64,000 nucleotides of DNA from CAVZAB01 sp963773155 (GCA_963773155.1 CAVZAB010000012.1:186001-250000), one strand, 5' to 3'. Numbered from the stretch's first letter, positions 17,556 to 27,623 are shown. Notes: generated from the sequence alone by a model not told the origin. A program made the numbers and translations.

Positions 17556-19137
17556 ATGGCGCCTCGCGTTCTGATTTCGGACCGGCTCTCGCCTGCCGCG
17601 CTCGCAGTATTCCGGGAGCGCGGTGTCGAAGTCGACGATAGGCCCGGCCTCGACAAGGATCAGCTGCAGGCGATTATTGGCGCCTACGAGGGATTGGCGA
17701 TCCGCTCGGCAACCAAGGTGACAAGCAAGTTGCTGGGCGGAGCCGGAAGGCTGAAAGTCGTCGGGCGGGCCGGCATCGGCATCGACAATGTTGATGTCGC
17801 GGCGGCGACCGCACGCGGCGTGATCGTCATGAATACGCCGTTCGGCAATTCGATTACGACGGCCGAACATGCGATTGCCCTGATGTTCGCGCTGGCCCGC
17901 CAGATTCCCGCCGCCGACGCCTCGACCCAGGCCGGCAAATGGGAAAAGAACCGCTTCATGGGCATGGAAATCACCGGCAAGACTTTGGGCATTATCGGTT
18001 GCGGCAATATTGGCGCGATCGTCGCCGACCGGGCGCTCGGCCTGCGCATGCGGGTCGTAGCCTATGATCCGTTTCTTACGCCCGAGAGGGCCGGCGATCT
18101 TGGTGTTGAGAAGGTCGAATTGGACGAGCTTCTCGCCCGTTGCGACATTGTCACGTTGCATACGCCTTTGACGACGCAAACCAAGAATATTCTATCGGCG
18201 GAAAATCTCGCTAAGGTCAAACGGGGGGTTTGCATCGTCAATTGCGCGCGCGGCGGCCTGATCGACGAAGCGGCGCTACGCGACGCGCTTGTCGACGGCC
18301 GGGTGGCGGGGGCTGCGCTTGACGTATTCCTGGCCGAACCGGCGACCGACAATCCGCTGTTCGGCCTGCCCAATGTCATTTGCACCCCGCATCTCGGCGC
18401 GTCGACCACCGAGGCGCAGGAGAATGTCGCCATCCAAGTGGCCCAGCAAATGTCCGATTATCTGATCCGTGGTGCGATCAGCAATGCGATCAATTTTCCT
18501 TCCATTTCGGCCGAGGAAGCACCGAAAATGCGACCGTTCATAGCGCTCGCCGAACGGCTCGGCTCGTTTGCCGGGCAATTGACCGAAACCGGTATTGCCA
18601 AGGTCACGATCGTCTATGAGGGCGGCGCTGCCGCTTTGAAAACCAAGGCACTCACGGCCTCGGCGATTGCCGGGCTTCTGCGGCCGCTACTTGCCGATGT
18701 CAACGTGGTGTCGGCGCCGATTGTGGCGCGCGAGCGCGGCATCGCTATCGACGAAGTGATACGGGTTTCACAAGGCGATTATGGAATCCTTGATCACGCT
18801 GTCGGTCATGACCGAGCGCCAGGAGCGGGCGGTCTCCGGCACCGTTTTGCATGACGGACGCCCGCGCATTATCAGCATCAAAGGGATCAAGGTCGATGCC
18901 GAATTCGGGCCGTCGATGATCTACGTGACCAACGAGGACAAGCCGGGCTTCATCGGCCGCTTCGCCAGCCTGCTCGGCGATGCAGGCATCAATATTGCGA
19001 CATTCGCACTGGGGCGCGACCGTGAAGGCGGCTCGGCGATCGCGCTGGTTGAGGTCGATGGCAACGTGCCTGAAGCGGTCCTCAGGGCAATCCAGGCGCT
19101 GCCCGGCGTCAAGGCGGCCAAGGCTTTGCGCTTTTGA
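17556..19137 (+). pseudogene. serA: D-3-phosphoglycerate dehydrogenase SerA, interrupted by one +1 frameshift
   Basis: Frame one (ATG 17556) carries the catalytic and NAD-binding domains: VGRAGIGIDNVD, the Rossmann motif IIGCGNIGAIVADRALG, NCARGGLIDEAAL and the catalytic-His segment TPHLGASTTEAQ. At QGDY near 18780 the expected ESLITLSVMTERQ continues only in the +1 frame, which runs to 19137 and holds the C-terminal ACT domain (YVTNEDKPGFIGRFASLLGD). One surplus G around 18783-18784 accounts for this. The joined protein is about 526 residues, the normal long SerA. An ATG at 18781 could restart the ACT part, but a coupled split enzyme is unlikely. Confidence 0.85.
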
Positions 19138-20110
19138 TCCAGTCGAACCGTTGGCCCTCGGCGATCAAGATTCCGCCAACGACGAGGATCAGGCCGAGCC
19201 CGTGATAGGCGCCAAACGGTTCGCGCAGAATGGCGACACTCAACAGGGCGCCGAAGACCGGCAGCAGATTGACGAAGAGGCCGGCCCGCGCCGGTCCGAT
19301 CAGGTCAACGCCGCGCAAGTAAAAGATCTGGGCGATGACGGAGGGGAAGATCCCGATGTAGAACAAGATCAGCCAACCCGTGGCGCTCGGCCAGACGATG
19401 TCGCCGCGCCAGATTTCAAGGGCAAGCGGCGGCAGCGAGGTGAGGCAGGCGGCCAAGGCAACGCCGGCAAAGAAGACCAGTCCCGGCACGGCCGGCCGGT
19501 TGCGCAGACCAAGCGTATAGGCAGCGTAGAACAAATCGGCTACGACCATGAACAGGTCGCCGGTGTTGACGTTGAAATTTCGCAGGACCGCCAGATCGCC
19601 GCGCGTTGCGACCGCAGCAACGCCCAGAAGCGTTACAAATAGACCGGCAATTTGTAAGGGTCTGGCGCGGATCTTGAAAAAAGCCAGATTGGCGAGCAGC
19701 ACGAAGACCGGCACCCCGCCCTGGATAATGGCGATGTTGACGCCTTCAGTCTTGTGGGCGGCCAGATAGAAAAGAATGTTGAATCCGGTAAAGCCGAACG
19801 TGCCCATCCACAGGATCTTCTTCCAGTGCGCCAGCAATTTCGGCAGGCCGGCCCCGATGCCGCGGCGGGCGGCCACGCCAAGAAGGCTCGCCGCAATGAT
19901 CCAGCGCAGGCTGACCAGCGCTAACGGCGAGACTTCGCCCACTGCCAGCCGGCTGGCAACGACATTGCCGCCCCACAGGAACATGGTTAGGGCGAGCAGC
20001 GCGTAGGCATTGTCATAGAATTGGTGGATCAGCCGGCGCCGGCCTGGACCGGCCTTTTCATCGATCGCGGCATTTTCGCTGGTCTTCTCCAATCGTTTAG
20101 GCTTTCGCAA
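19109..20110 (-). CDS. EamA/DMT-family transporter (RhaT/YdcZ-like permease)
   Basis: The 333-residue protein has about ten hydrophobic segments in two EamA halves, beginning ALLALTMFLWGGNVVASRLAVGEVSP and SLRWIIAASLLG, with the second half near FFAGVALAACLTSLPPLAL and LLPVFGALLSVAILREP. This architecture is typical of drug/metabolite exporters, many of which export amino acids. The start is a TTG at 20110 without a clear ribosome-binding site and is uncertain. The last 29 bases overlap the serA tail convergently. Confidence 0.85.
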   Translation of the reverse strand: MRKPKRLEKTSENAAIDEKAGPGRRRLIHQFYDNAYALLALTMFLWGGNVVASRLAVGEVSPLALVSLRWIIAASLLGVAARRGIGAGLPKLLAHWKKILWMGTFGFTGFNILFYLAAHKTEGVNIAIIQGGVPVFVLLANLAFFKIRARPLQIAGLFVTLLGVAAVATRGDLAVLRNFNVNTGDLFMVVADLFYAAYTLGLRNRPAVPGLVFFAGVALAACLTSLPPLALEIWRGDIVWPSATGWLILFYIGIFPSVIAQIFYLRGVDLIGPARAGLFVNLLPVFGALLSVAILREPFGAYHGLGLILVVGGILIAEGQRFDWIKSAKPWPP

Positions 20111-20152
20111 AGCTGGGGATGCCGCTAGAACGCCGGCAAGGGAGTGGTTGGC

Positions 20153-21016
20153 ATGGGCTTAAGGCTGCTTGTGGTGGAAGGCAATGAGCGCGCGATGCGC
20201 GACGTCCACCGGGCCGGATTTGGCAAGTCGCCGTCGCAATCCTATGCCGACATTCTGTGTCAGCTTGCACCGGATGCAGTCTGCGACATTTGCTTTCCAG
20301 CCGATGACGGGGCAAATTTGCCGGATTCCGGCGGCCTTACCGGCTATGATGGGGTCGCGATCACCGGTTCGGCGCTGAATATTTACAATGGTGGTCCTGC
20401 GGTCGAACGGCAGGTCGAAATGGCTCGCGCGATCTTTGCCTCCTCGACGCCGTTTTTTGGCTCGTGCTGGGGCCTTCAGATTGCCTCGGTGGCGGCCGGT
20501 GGATCGATCGCCCGCAATCCGCTCGGCCGGGAAATCGGCATTGCCCGCAACATTGCGCCGACCGAGACAGGCCGTGCGCATCCCTTGCTGGCTGGCCGCC
20601 CGGCCGCCTTTGACGCACCTTGCGTTCATCTTGACATAGTCGCCGAACCGCCGGCCGGTGCGCTCGTTTTGGCGTCGAACGCCTATGCGGCGGTTCAGGC
20701 AGCCGAGATCCGCCAAGGTCCGGGCATTTTCTGGGGCGTGCAATATCATCCGGAATTTTCGCTGACGGAATTGGCGGCGATCTTGCAGCGCTATGCACCG
20801 ACGCTGATCGCGGAAGGCTTGTTCGCCGAGGCCGGGGAAGCCCACAGCTATTGCGCGGCGATACGCGCGCTCGATCAGGATCGCCGCAATCGCGGCTTGG
20901 CCTGGCGACTCGGGATGCAAAAGGAGATCGTCGATCCCGAATTGCGGCTGACCGAGATCCGAAATTGGCTCGAACATTTCGTGCGCCCCGAAAAATCGCG
21001 CCGCGGACGCGCCTAG
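20153..21016 (+). CDS. Class I glutamine amidotransferase (GATase1-like)
   Basis: ATG 20153 is preferred, with AAGGGAG 8 bases upstream. The 287-residue protein has the nucleophile Cys105 in FGSCWGLQIASVAAGG and the catalytic His in GVQYHPEFSLTEL, with the Glu two residues later, so the triad is complete. It resembles the GMP-synthase-like amidotransferases that act alone on small amines (gamma-glutamyl hydrolases or YfeJ-like proteins). It is divergent from the EamA transporter with only 42 bases between. The substrate is unknown. Confidence 0.85.
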   Translation: MGLRLLVVEGNERAMRDVHRAGFGKSPSQSYADILCQLAPDAVCDICFPADDGANLPDSGGLTGYDGVAITGSALNIYNGGPAVERQVEMARAIFASSTPFFGSCWGLQIASVAAGGSIARNPLGREIGIARNIAPTETGRAHPLLAGRPAAFDAPCVHLDIVAEPPAGALVLASNAYAAVQAAEIRQGPGIFWGVQYHPEFSLTELAAILQRYAPTLIAEGLFAEAGEAHSYCAAIRALDQDRRNRGLAWRLGMQKEIVDPELRLTEIRNWLEHFVRPEKSRRGRA

Positions 21017-21094
21017 CTCGAAGCGCCCATCATGCCCCAAAGAAACCGGAATTGCCGCGAGAATGCGCGCCGAAGCTCGGGGAGAGAAATAAGC

Positions 21095-22761
21095 ATGCGC
21101 CATTCTGTCCCGGTACACGTGGCCGTCTTTATACAAGCGGGCCTTATGGGCGTCGGCCTTGCCGGCGCGGCTGAGGTCGAGGTCCGCTCGACAATCGATT
21201 CGGTTGTCGTCAATCCGGATGCGGCGCAGATCACCCGGCTGGCAAGCATCGAACTGGCCGCCGGTAAGTCGATTTTCGTCTTTCGCGGGTTGCCGTTCGG
21301 TCTCGATCCCGCCTCGCTGCGGGCCAGCGGCGAGAGCGGCGGCCGCTTGACGATTCGCTCGGTCGAGGTCCGCGCGAAGTCCTTCCGACAACAAGGGCGA
21401 CAGCGCGATCGACCAGAAATTGCGCACGCTGCGCTCCGAGCGCGAAGGTTGGCAGGTCACCCTTGACGCATTGGACACCAAACGCGCGATGATCGTGCGC
21501 TTCTCGCAATCGGGCCCGGAAAAATTGTCGCCGGATTCGCAGCCGCTCGACATTGGCCAATGGAACACGGCCTGGGATAGTGTCGGGACCGGGCTCGCCA
21601 AGGTCGGCGATGAATTGCGTTCAGCGCGGGCCCGCTCGCGCGAGATCGACGACGAGATCAAGGGACTCGAAGCCGCGCGCGGCCACCCCTCGCCGGTCCT
21701 GCCGGTTCGCGATGTTGCCGTTAGCCTCGAGGCCGATGAGGCGGGAACGGTCAAGATTGGGCTCAGCTATCGGATCGCGGGGGCCGGCTGGCGGCCGATC
21801 TATGACGCCTTTCTCGATACCGGGCCGCGGCCGCGGCTCGAATTCGTGCGCCGTGCCATGCTCTCCCAGCACACCGGCGAGGATTGGGTCGACGTATCGC
21901 TTTCCGTTGCGACCAACGCGGCCAGGCGAAATGCTGCGGCGCCGGATATTCAGCCGGAAAAAATCGACTTCTTTCAACCGCCGCAGATTTCAGGCCGCGG
22001 CGCCGGCGCTGGCCAAGCCGGCGGCCGCGCCGACCAGTGCCGAGACAGCGGCGGCCGGCGCCGCGATGCAATCGTCCGCCCGAAGCGCCGAGGAGAGCGC
22101 TGCCGCGCTCGATGCGAGCGCCTATCAGGCGAGTTTCCATCTGCCCGGGCGGGTCACCCTTGCCGCCGACGGCGCCCAGAAAAGCTTCCGCATTTCGACA
22201 AGAAACCCGTCGGTGGATCTGTCGGTGCGTACGGCGCCGCTGATCGATCCGACTGCCTATCTGCAGGCACGCTTCCTCAATGACGAGGATGCCGCGTTGC
22301 TTGCCGGTGATGTCGCCCTGCATCGCGATGGCGCTTTTGTCGGCACCAGCCGACTTGCTAATATTGCGGCCGGCGATCAGGCCGAATTCGGCTTTGGCGC
22401 CGACGACGGCGTTCAGGTGGTGCGGGTGCCGGTCAGGCGCCGGGAGAACGAACCGAGCTGGCTAGGATCGACCAAGACCGAAGCGCGCGAATTCAAGACA
22501 ACGCTCAAAAATCTCCACGATTTTCCGGTCAAGATCACGCTACTCGACAGGGTCCCCTTTTCGGAGAATACGGCAATCGGCGTCGAACTGCTGCCTGCAA
22601 CGACGCCGCCGAGTGAAAAGACTGTCGCCGACAAGCGCGGCGTAATGGCTTGGAATTTCGATCTTGCGGCAGGCGAGAGCAAAGAATTTCGGCTGGCCTA
22701 TCGGCTGAAATGGCCGGCCGACCGGGACGTCGTCCTGCAACCGGCACCCTTGCCGCGTTGA
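21095..22761 (+). pseudogene. DUF4139 / mucoidy-inhibitor-like (MuiA family) secreted protein, two +1 frameshifts
   Basis: ATG 21095 after GGGAGAG starts a signal peptide (VPVHVAVFIQAGLMGVGLAG) and an N-terminal domain (AEVEVRSTIDSVVVNPDAAQ). Similarity moves to the +1 frame near 21376-21388 (KLRTLRSEREGWQ, then RIAGAGWRPIYDAFLDTG and SQHTGEDWVDVSLSVAT), and again +1 near 21985, ending LHDFPVKITLLDRVPFSEN and the stop at 22761. Those blocks are the usual DUF4139 order. The joined protein of about 555 residues is normal in length. Its role is unknown beyond an envelope location. Both breaks are of the same type as in serC and serA. Confidence 0.78.
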
Positions 22762-22913
22762 TGATGCGCACTACGAGCGCCTGGAAAGCCCGGGCGCGGA
22801 TGGCTTTACTCGCTTGCCTCGATTGAGTAAGCCGAAGGCGACAGGGTATTGGCGCAAGGGCTCGCCTGGCACAGGGTGAGCCAACCGGAGCCTGGCAATG
22901 CAGCGAGCCTAGC

Positions 22914-24206
22914 ATGGCGAATGTGGTGGTTGTCGGGGCCCAATGGGGCGACGAGGGTAAGGGCAAGATTGTCGATTGGCTATCGGTCGAGGCTGACGTG
23001 GTCGTGCGCTTTCAAGGCGGCCACAACGCTGGCCACACGCTCGTCATCGACGGTCAGATCTATAAATTGTCGCTTTTGCCATCGGGCATCGTGCGGCCCG
23101 GCAAGCTATCGATCATCGGCAATGGCGTCGTCATTGATCCGCATCATCTGGTGAACGAGATCGCCCAATTGCGTCGACAGGGCATCGCGATCGATCGAAC
23201 GAATCTCCGTATCGCCGATAATGCGCCGCTCATTCTGTCGTTGCATCGCGATCTCGATGCGCTGCGCGAATCGACCAAGGCCGGAACCCTGATCGGAACG
23301 ACTAAGCGAGGCATCGGCCCGGCTTATGAAGACAAAGTCGGACGGCGTGCGATTCGGGCAACCGATCTTGCCGATCTGCAGACCTTGCCGGCAAAGATCG
23401 AGCGCCTGCTGGTCCATCACAATGCCTTGCGGCGCGGCCTCGGACTGCCAGAATATCAGGCCGCACTGGTTTACCGAGAATTGGCCGAGGTGGCCGGTGA
23501 GGTCGTGCCCTATCTCGATCGCACATGGCAGCTTCTTGACGATCTGCGGCGGGCCGGCAAAAGGATCCTGTTCGAGGGCGCGCAAGGCGCGCTGCTCGAC
23601 ATTGATCATGGGACCTATCCTTTCGTTACTTCGTCCAATACTGTGGCGGCCAATGCGGCCACTGGCGCTGGTCTTGGACCGAAGGCGGTCGGCTACGTGC
23701 TGGGCATCGCCAAGGCCTATGCGACAAGGGTCGGGGAGGGTCCCTTTCCAAGCGAACTCAGCGATGCGACCGGCCGGCTGATTGGCGAACGTGGCCGCGA
23801 ATTCGGGACGGTTACCGGCCGGCCGCGCCGTTGCGGCTGGTTTGATGCGGTGTTGGTGCGGCAGACGGTGAAGACCTCGGGGATCGATGGCATTGCTTTG
23901 ACCAAGCTCGATATTCTGGACGGTTTCAAGACCATCAACGTATGCACCGGCTATCGGCTGGATGGCGCATCGATCGATTACTTGCCGGCCGACCAGAGCG
24001 CCCAGGCGCGGCTTGAGCCAATTTATCGGTCGATCGAGGGTTGGGCTACGAAGACGAGCGGGGCGCGCTCCTGGGCGGATCTTCCCGCCCAGGCGATAAA
24101 ATACGTGCGCCTTATCGAAGAATTGATCGGCGCCCCGGTTGCGCTGCTATCAACAAGTCCCGAGCGGGACGATACGGTTCTTGTCCACAATCCATTCCAG
24201 GATTAA
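22914..24206 (+). CDS. purA: Adenylosuccinate synthetase PurA
   Basis: The 430-residue enzyme begins MANVVVVGAQWGDEGKGKIVDWL with the GTP-binding GDEGKGK loop, followed by FQGGHNAGHTLV, GTTKRGIGPAYEDK, the catalytic-loop FEGAQGALLDIDHGTYPFV and TGRPRRCGWFDAVL, and ends LSTSPERDDTV. It condenses IMP and aspartate in AMP synthesis. All motifs are intact, which contrasts with the broken genes immediately upstream. It is followed after 31 bases by a conserved one-pass membrane protein gene. Confidence 0.97.
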   Translation: MANVVVVGAQWGDEGKGKIVDWLSVEADVVVRFQGGHNAGHTLVIDGQIYKLSLLPSGIVRPGKLSIIGNGVVIDPHHLVNEIAQLRRQGIAIDRTNLRIADNAPLILSLHRDLDALRESTKAGTLIGTTKRGIGPAYEDKVGRRAIRATDLADLQTLPAKIERLLVHHNALRRGLGLPEYQAALVYRELAEVAGEVVPYLDRTWQLLDDLRRAGKRILFEGAQGALLDIDHGTYPFVTSSNTVAANAATGAGLGPKAVGYVLGIAKAYATRVGEGPFPSELSDATGRLIGERGREFGTVTGRPRRCGWFDAVLVRQTVKTSGIDGIALTKLDILDGFKTINVCTGYRLDGASIDYLPADQSAQARLEPIYRSIEGWATKTSGARSWADLPAQAIKYVRLIEELIGAPVALLSTSPERDDTVLVHNPFQD

Positions 24207-24237
24207 GGAACCCAATACAGGACGATCTGAAGGACTG

Positions 24238-25512
24238 ATGACCGAATATTATCCGCTTCTCGCCAATGCCGTAGCGCGTCTGCCGGATCAGACCCCCGAG
24301 GCCAGGCGAGCCGTCTATGACCGCGCGCGAAAGGCGCTGGTCAGTCACTACACCGCCATGGAACATCCGCGGGCCGATATTGACAATGAAGTCGGCGCGC
24401 TCGACGCCGCCATAGCGCGGCTGGAAGCCGAACTTGATCCGCTGAGTCGGGCGATTGCCGAAGCGGTGGCCGCGGTCGCGGTGCCCGACGCTTTCGAGCC
24501 GGAGCGCGTCGAGGCCGTGCCGGTCCAGCCGGCGCCCCGCCCTGAGCCAAGCCGGATCCATCTGCCAAAGGCCGATGCCTTTTCGCAGCCGGCCGGCGAA
24601 GAGCCTGCAAGCGAGATCGCGCCGGCGGTGCCGAAACTGCGGCCGATCGCGCCGCAGGCCGGCGAGGCCGAGCGCGGCAATTGGCGGCTGCTGACCCTTG
24701 CTTGCGTCATCGGCCTGTGCGTCGCGGGCGTTGCACTGGCCGCCTATTTGTGGCGCGATCAGGATCCGGCCAGGAAATCGATAGTGGCGACCCAGGCCGT
24801 GCCCGAGGCGCCGAGTTCGGGGAAAATCTCCGGGCGTATCGCCGGCGGCTCCGCCGGGCCGGCGCAACAGCCGGTCGCAACGGTCAGCGTACCAACCGTA
24901 CCGGTCCGGCCGACCGCCCCGGCCGTAGTCGATGCAACGCCGCCTTTGGCTTCGGCCGCGACCAATGCCAGTATCCAGGTCGCTCAAAGGGCTGGGCTCC
25001 TCGTCGGCACGCCTGACGATCAGCAGAACGTCAAGACTTATGAGGGAACCGTGGTCTGGCGCGTGGAGAGCGTTAACAAGGGTGAGGGCCAGCCGGTCGC
25101 CACCGTGCTCAAGGCGGATATCGACATTCCCGAGGCCAAGCTGAAATCGAGCATGGTGCTTCAGAAAAATCTTGACCAGACTTTGCCGGCAACCCATACG
25201 ATGGAGCTTCGTTTTGCGCCCCAGCCCGGCAGTGACGTCAGCAATGTTACCGAGATCACGACGCCGGGCATGCGCAATAACGGCGAGCCGAGCGGGCAGC
25301 CCCTGGCCGGCGTTCCAGTCAAGATCGCCCAGAACTGGTTCTTGGTTGGTTTGTCGCAAAACGAAACGCAGAAAAACGTCGAACTGATCAAGAAGAACGC
25401 CTGGTTCGATGTGCCGCTGCAATTGGCCAATGGCAAATTGGCGAAATTGACGTTTGAAAAAGGCGTCCCCGGAGAAAAAGCGATTGGCGAGGCCTTTGCC
25501 GCTTGGCAGTAG
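24238..25512 (+). CDS. Conserved one-pass membrane protein of alphaproteobacteria, function unknown
   Basis: ATG 24238 gives 424 residues starting MTEYYPLLANAVARLPDQTPEARRA-type, a family N-terminus widespread in Hyphomicrobiales. Residues 1-80 look like a helical cytoplasmic domain, followed by a Pro-rich region, one membrane helix near 150-172 (LTLACVIGLCVAGVALAAYLW), an Ala/Pro linker, and a C-terminal extracytoplasmic domain (GTVVWRVESVNKGEGQPV, FDVPLQLANGKLAKLTF). No catalytic motif is seen. It probably shares a transcript with purA. The ORF is open upstream into purA, but homology begins at 24238. Confidence 0.8.
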   Translation: MTEYYPLLANAVARLPDQTPEARRAVYDRARKALVSHYTAMEHPRADIDNEVGALDAAIARLEAELDPLSRAIAEAVAAVAVPDAFEPERVEAVPVQPAPRPEPSRIHLPKADAFSQPAGEEPASEIAPAVPKLRPIAPQAGEAERGNWRLLTLACVIGLCVAGVALAAYLWRDQDPARKSIVATQAVPEAPSSGKISGRIAGGSAGPAQQPVATVSVPTVPVRPTAPAVVDATPPLASAATNASIQVAQRAGLLVGTPDDQQNVKTYEGTVVWRVESVNKGEGQPVATVLKADIDIPEAKLKSSMVLQKNLDQTLPATHTMELRFAPQPGSDVSNVTEITTPGMRNNGEPSGQPLAGVPVKIAQNWFLVGLSQNETQKNVELIKKNAWFDVPLQLANGKLAKLTFEKGVPGEKAIGEAFAAWQ

Positions 25513-25586
25513 AGCGCGCTTCAGCGGCTCCCGCGCCCATCGCCTTTGGGCCATAATTCGGGAGGGAGCGGACTTCGGAGTGCAAC

Positions 25587-27365
25587 ATGCCCGGGCTCGA
25601 TAGTGGCAAGAAACGGCTGCAGCTCTATCTGATTAAACCGTCGCATTACGACGATGACGGCTATGTCATTCAATGGCTGCGTTCGGCGATTCCGTCGAAT
25701 TCGCTTGCCGTATTGTACGGCCTCGCCGCCGATTGCCGCGAGCGAAAGGTGCTCGGCGAGGGGGTCGAACTCGACATAGTCGCGATCGACGAGACGAATA
25801 CGCGGATCCGACCAAAGCAGATCGCACGCAGCATCGCCGAGGCGGGCGGTCTCGGTCTCGTTGGCCTGGTCGGCGTGCAATCAAATCAGTTTCCGCGCGC
25901 GATGGATATTGCCCGCGCCCTGCGCCGCGAGGGCGTCAATGTCTGCATCGGCGGCTTTCACGTGTCGGGCTGTCTTGCCATGCTGCCGGAGCGGCCAGCC
26001 GATTTGCAGGAGGCGCTCGATCTCGGCATTACCCTGTTCGCCGGCGAGGCCGAAGGGCGGTTCGATCGGGTGCTGTGCGATGCGCTCGCCGGCACTTTGC
26101 AGCCGGTCTATAATTTCATGGCGGATCTGCCGGCGCTCGAAGGGGCGCCGGTTCCCGTACTGCCGGCAGTACGGGTCGGGCGCACCGGCGGCAGTGTGAC
26201 CAGTTTTGATGCCGGGCGAGGCTGTCCGTTTCAGTGCTCGTTTTGCACAATCATCAATGTTCAGGGCCGCAAGTCACGCTATCGAAGCCCGGACGATGTC
26301 GAGCGAATCATCAGGGCCAATTTGGCGCAGGGAGTGAGCAGCTTCTTTATTACCGATGATAATCTTGCGAGGAACCGCAATTGGGAGCCGATTTTTGATC
26401 GGCTGATCGCCATGCGTGAGGATGAAAAGCTGCATTTTTCTTTTGTCATCCAGGTTGACACGCTGTGCCATCGAATTCCCCGGTTCATCGAAAAGGCGGC
26501 CCGTGCCGGCGTGCGGCGGGTCTTCATCGGGCTCGAGAACATCAATCCCGAGAGCTTGGTCGGCGCCAAAAAGAAGCAGAATCGGATCGCCGAATACCGC
26601 CAGATGCTGCTGGAATGGAAGCGCTACGGCTGTTTCACCTATGCCGGCTATATCCTCGGTTTTCCTGCCGATACGCCGGAATCCATTGTGCGGGATATCA
26701 AGATCATTCAAAGGGAACTGCCGCTCGATTTGCTGGAGTTTTTTTGCCTGACGCCGCTGCCGGGTTCGGAGGATCACAAGCGGCTGTTTCTGGCTGGCGT
26801 TGCGATGGATCCGGACATGAACAAATACGACCTCGAGCATGTGACGACGGCCCATCCGCGGATGTCAAAGGACGATTGGGAGCGCGCCTATCGGCTTGCC
26901 TGGCAGACCTATTACACGCCAGAACATATGGAAACGGTGATGCGCCGCTCGGCCGCCTGTGGTGTCAGTCCTGGCAAGGTGATGTTCCTGCTGATTTGGT
27001 TCTACGGTTGCGTCACCATAGAGAAGATCCACCCGCTTGAGGGCGGCTACCTCAGGCGCAAGGTTCGCACAGATCGGCGGCCAGGACTTGGGCTGGAAAA
27101 CCCTTGTTTTTTCTACCCCAAATACCTTGTCGATCTCGTCTGGAAACATCTGCGGATCGGCCGCATTGTCTGGCGGATGGCCAAGGTGCGACGGATGATC
27201 AAGTCCGACCCAAACGCCAGAGCCTATATGGACACGGCGTTGAGCCCGGTCGTTGACGGGGATCTCGACGCGCTGGAAATGTTCAGCGTCACGGAATCGG
27301 CCAAGCTCGCGGCGGACAAAGCACGCCTTCGTCTAGCGTCGGCAGAGGCCCCGCAAATTTCTTAA
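25587..27365 (+). CDS. B12-binding-type radical SAM protein
   Basis: The 592-residue protein has an N-terminal Rossmann-like region (residues 1-150) with GLVGVQSNQFPRAMDIARAL and VCIGGFHVSGCLAML as in cobalamin-binding radical SAM proteins. The 4Fe-4S motif C213-x3-C217-x2-C220 (GCPFQCSFC) follows, then GLENINPESL and the elongated TIM-barrel end. A C-terminal domain of about 180 residues follows, with YYTPEHMETVMRRSA. The usual cobalamin DxHxxG motif is not obvious, so cofactor use is uncertain. The gene stands alone after the purA pair. Substrate unknown. Confidence 0.85.
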   Translation: MPGLDSGKKRLQLYLIKPSHYDDDGYVIQWLRSAIPSNSLAVLYGLAADCRERKVLGEGVELDIVAIDETNTRIRPKQIARSIAEAGGLGLVGLVGVQSNQFPRAMDIARALRREGVNVCIGGFHVSGCLAMLPERPADLQEALDLGITLFAGEAEGRFDRVLCDALAGTLQPVYNFMADLPALEGAPVPVLPAVRVGRTGGSVTSFDAGRGCPFQCSFCTIINVQGRKSRYRSPDDVERIIRANLAQGVSSFFITDDNLARNRNWEPIFDRLIAMREDEKLHFSFVIQVDTLCHRIPRFIEKAARAGVRRVFIGLENINPESLVGAKKKQNRIAEYRQMLLEWKRYGCFTYAGYILGFPADTPESIVRDIKIIQRELPLDLLEFFCLTPLPGSEDHKRLFLAGVAMDPDMNKYDLEHVTTAHPRMSKDDWERAYRLAWQTYYTPEHMETVMRRSAACGVSPGKVMFLLIWFYGCVTIEKIHPLEGGYLRRKVRTDRRPGLGLENPCFFYPKYLVDLVWKHLRIGRIVWRMAKVRRMIKSDPNARAYMDTALSPVVDGDLDALEMFSVTESAKLAADKARLRLASAEAPQIS

Positions 27366-27430
27366 GGGCGACAGTTTTGTGATCGTTCGTCTACAAAAAA
27401 AACACGATTTGTCGACTAGTTAGTCGCCAG

Positions 27431-27465
27431 CACCGTGAAGGCGCGCCCCCTGCGCAGAGACGGTG
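27431..27465. repeat. Palindromic repeat element, copy 1
   Basis: CACCGT at the left end pairs with ACGGTG at the right end around a G+C-rich centre with CCCCCTGCGCA. The same arrangement and centre recur 195 bases downstream at 27624-27660, so this looks like one copy of a small palindromic repeat family of the REP kind. No coding potential. Confidence 0.5.
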
Positions 27466-27468
27466 TTA

Positions 27469-27502
27469 GGGGCCGTCCATTGTTGCCGCAATGGGCGGTC
27501 CC
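27469..27502. repeat. Inverted repeat hairpin between the two palindromic copies
   Basis: GGGGCCGTCCATTG pairs with CAATGGGCGGTCCC around a 6-base loop TTGCCG, 12 of 14 positions complementary. It could form a stable RNA or DNA hairpin downstream of the radical SAM gene. There is no T-run after the stem on the + strand, so a classical terminator is not supported. Confidence 0.5.
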
Positions 27503-27623
27503 GATTCCATTGCTGCGACTGGCCAACCACCTTCATCGGCAAGCCAATCGCGCCGCAAAGCCGGCACCGACGCGCGGTGTTGAATGGCTTTATTCGCCCA
27601 TCCGCGCAGCCGAATAATTGCGA

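Noticed and set aside
20159..21754. 531-codon minus-strand frame over the amidotransferase and DUF4139 genes
   Set aside because: Arg/Ala/His-rich composition typical of an antiphase frame in G+C-rich DNA; the + strand genes have clear motifs.
24112..25554. 480-codon minus-strand frame opposite the conserved membrane protein
   Set aside because: Shadow of a gene with family-typical N-terminus and membrane helix on the + strand.
27469..27502. Rho-independent terminator after the radical SAM gene
   Set aside because: The stem is good but no T-run follows and it lies over 100 bases from the stop codon.
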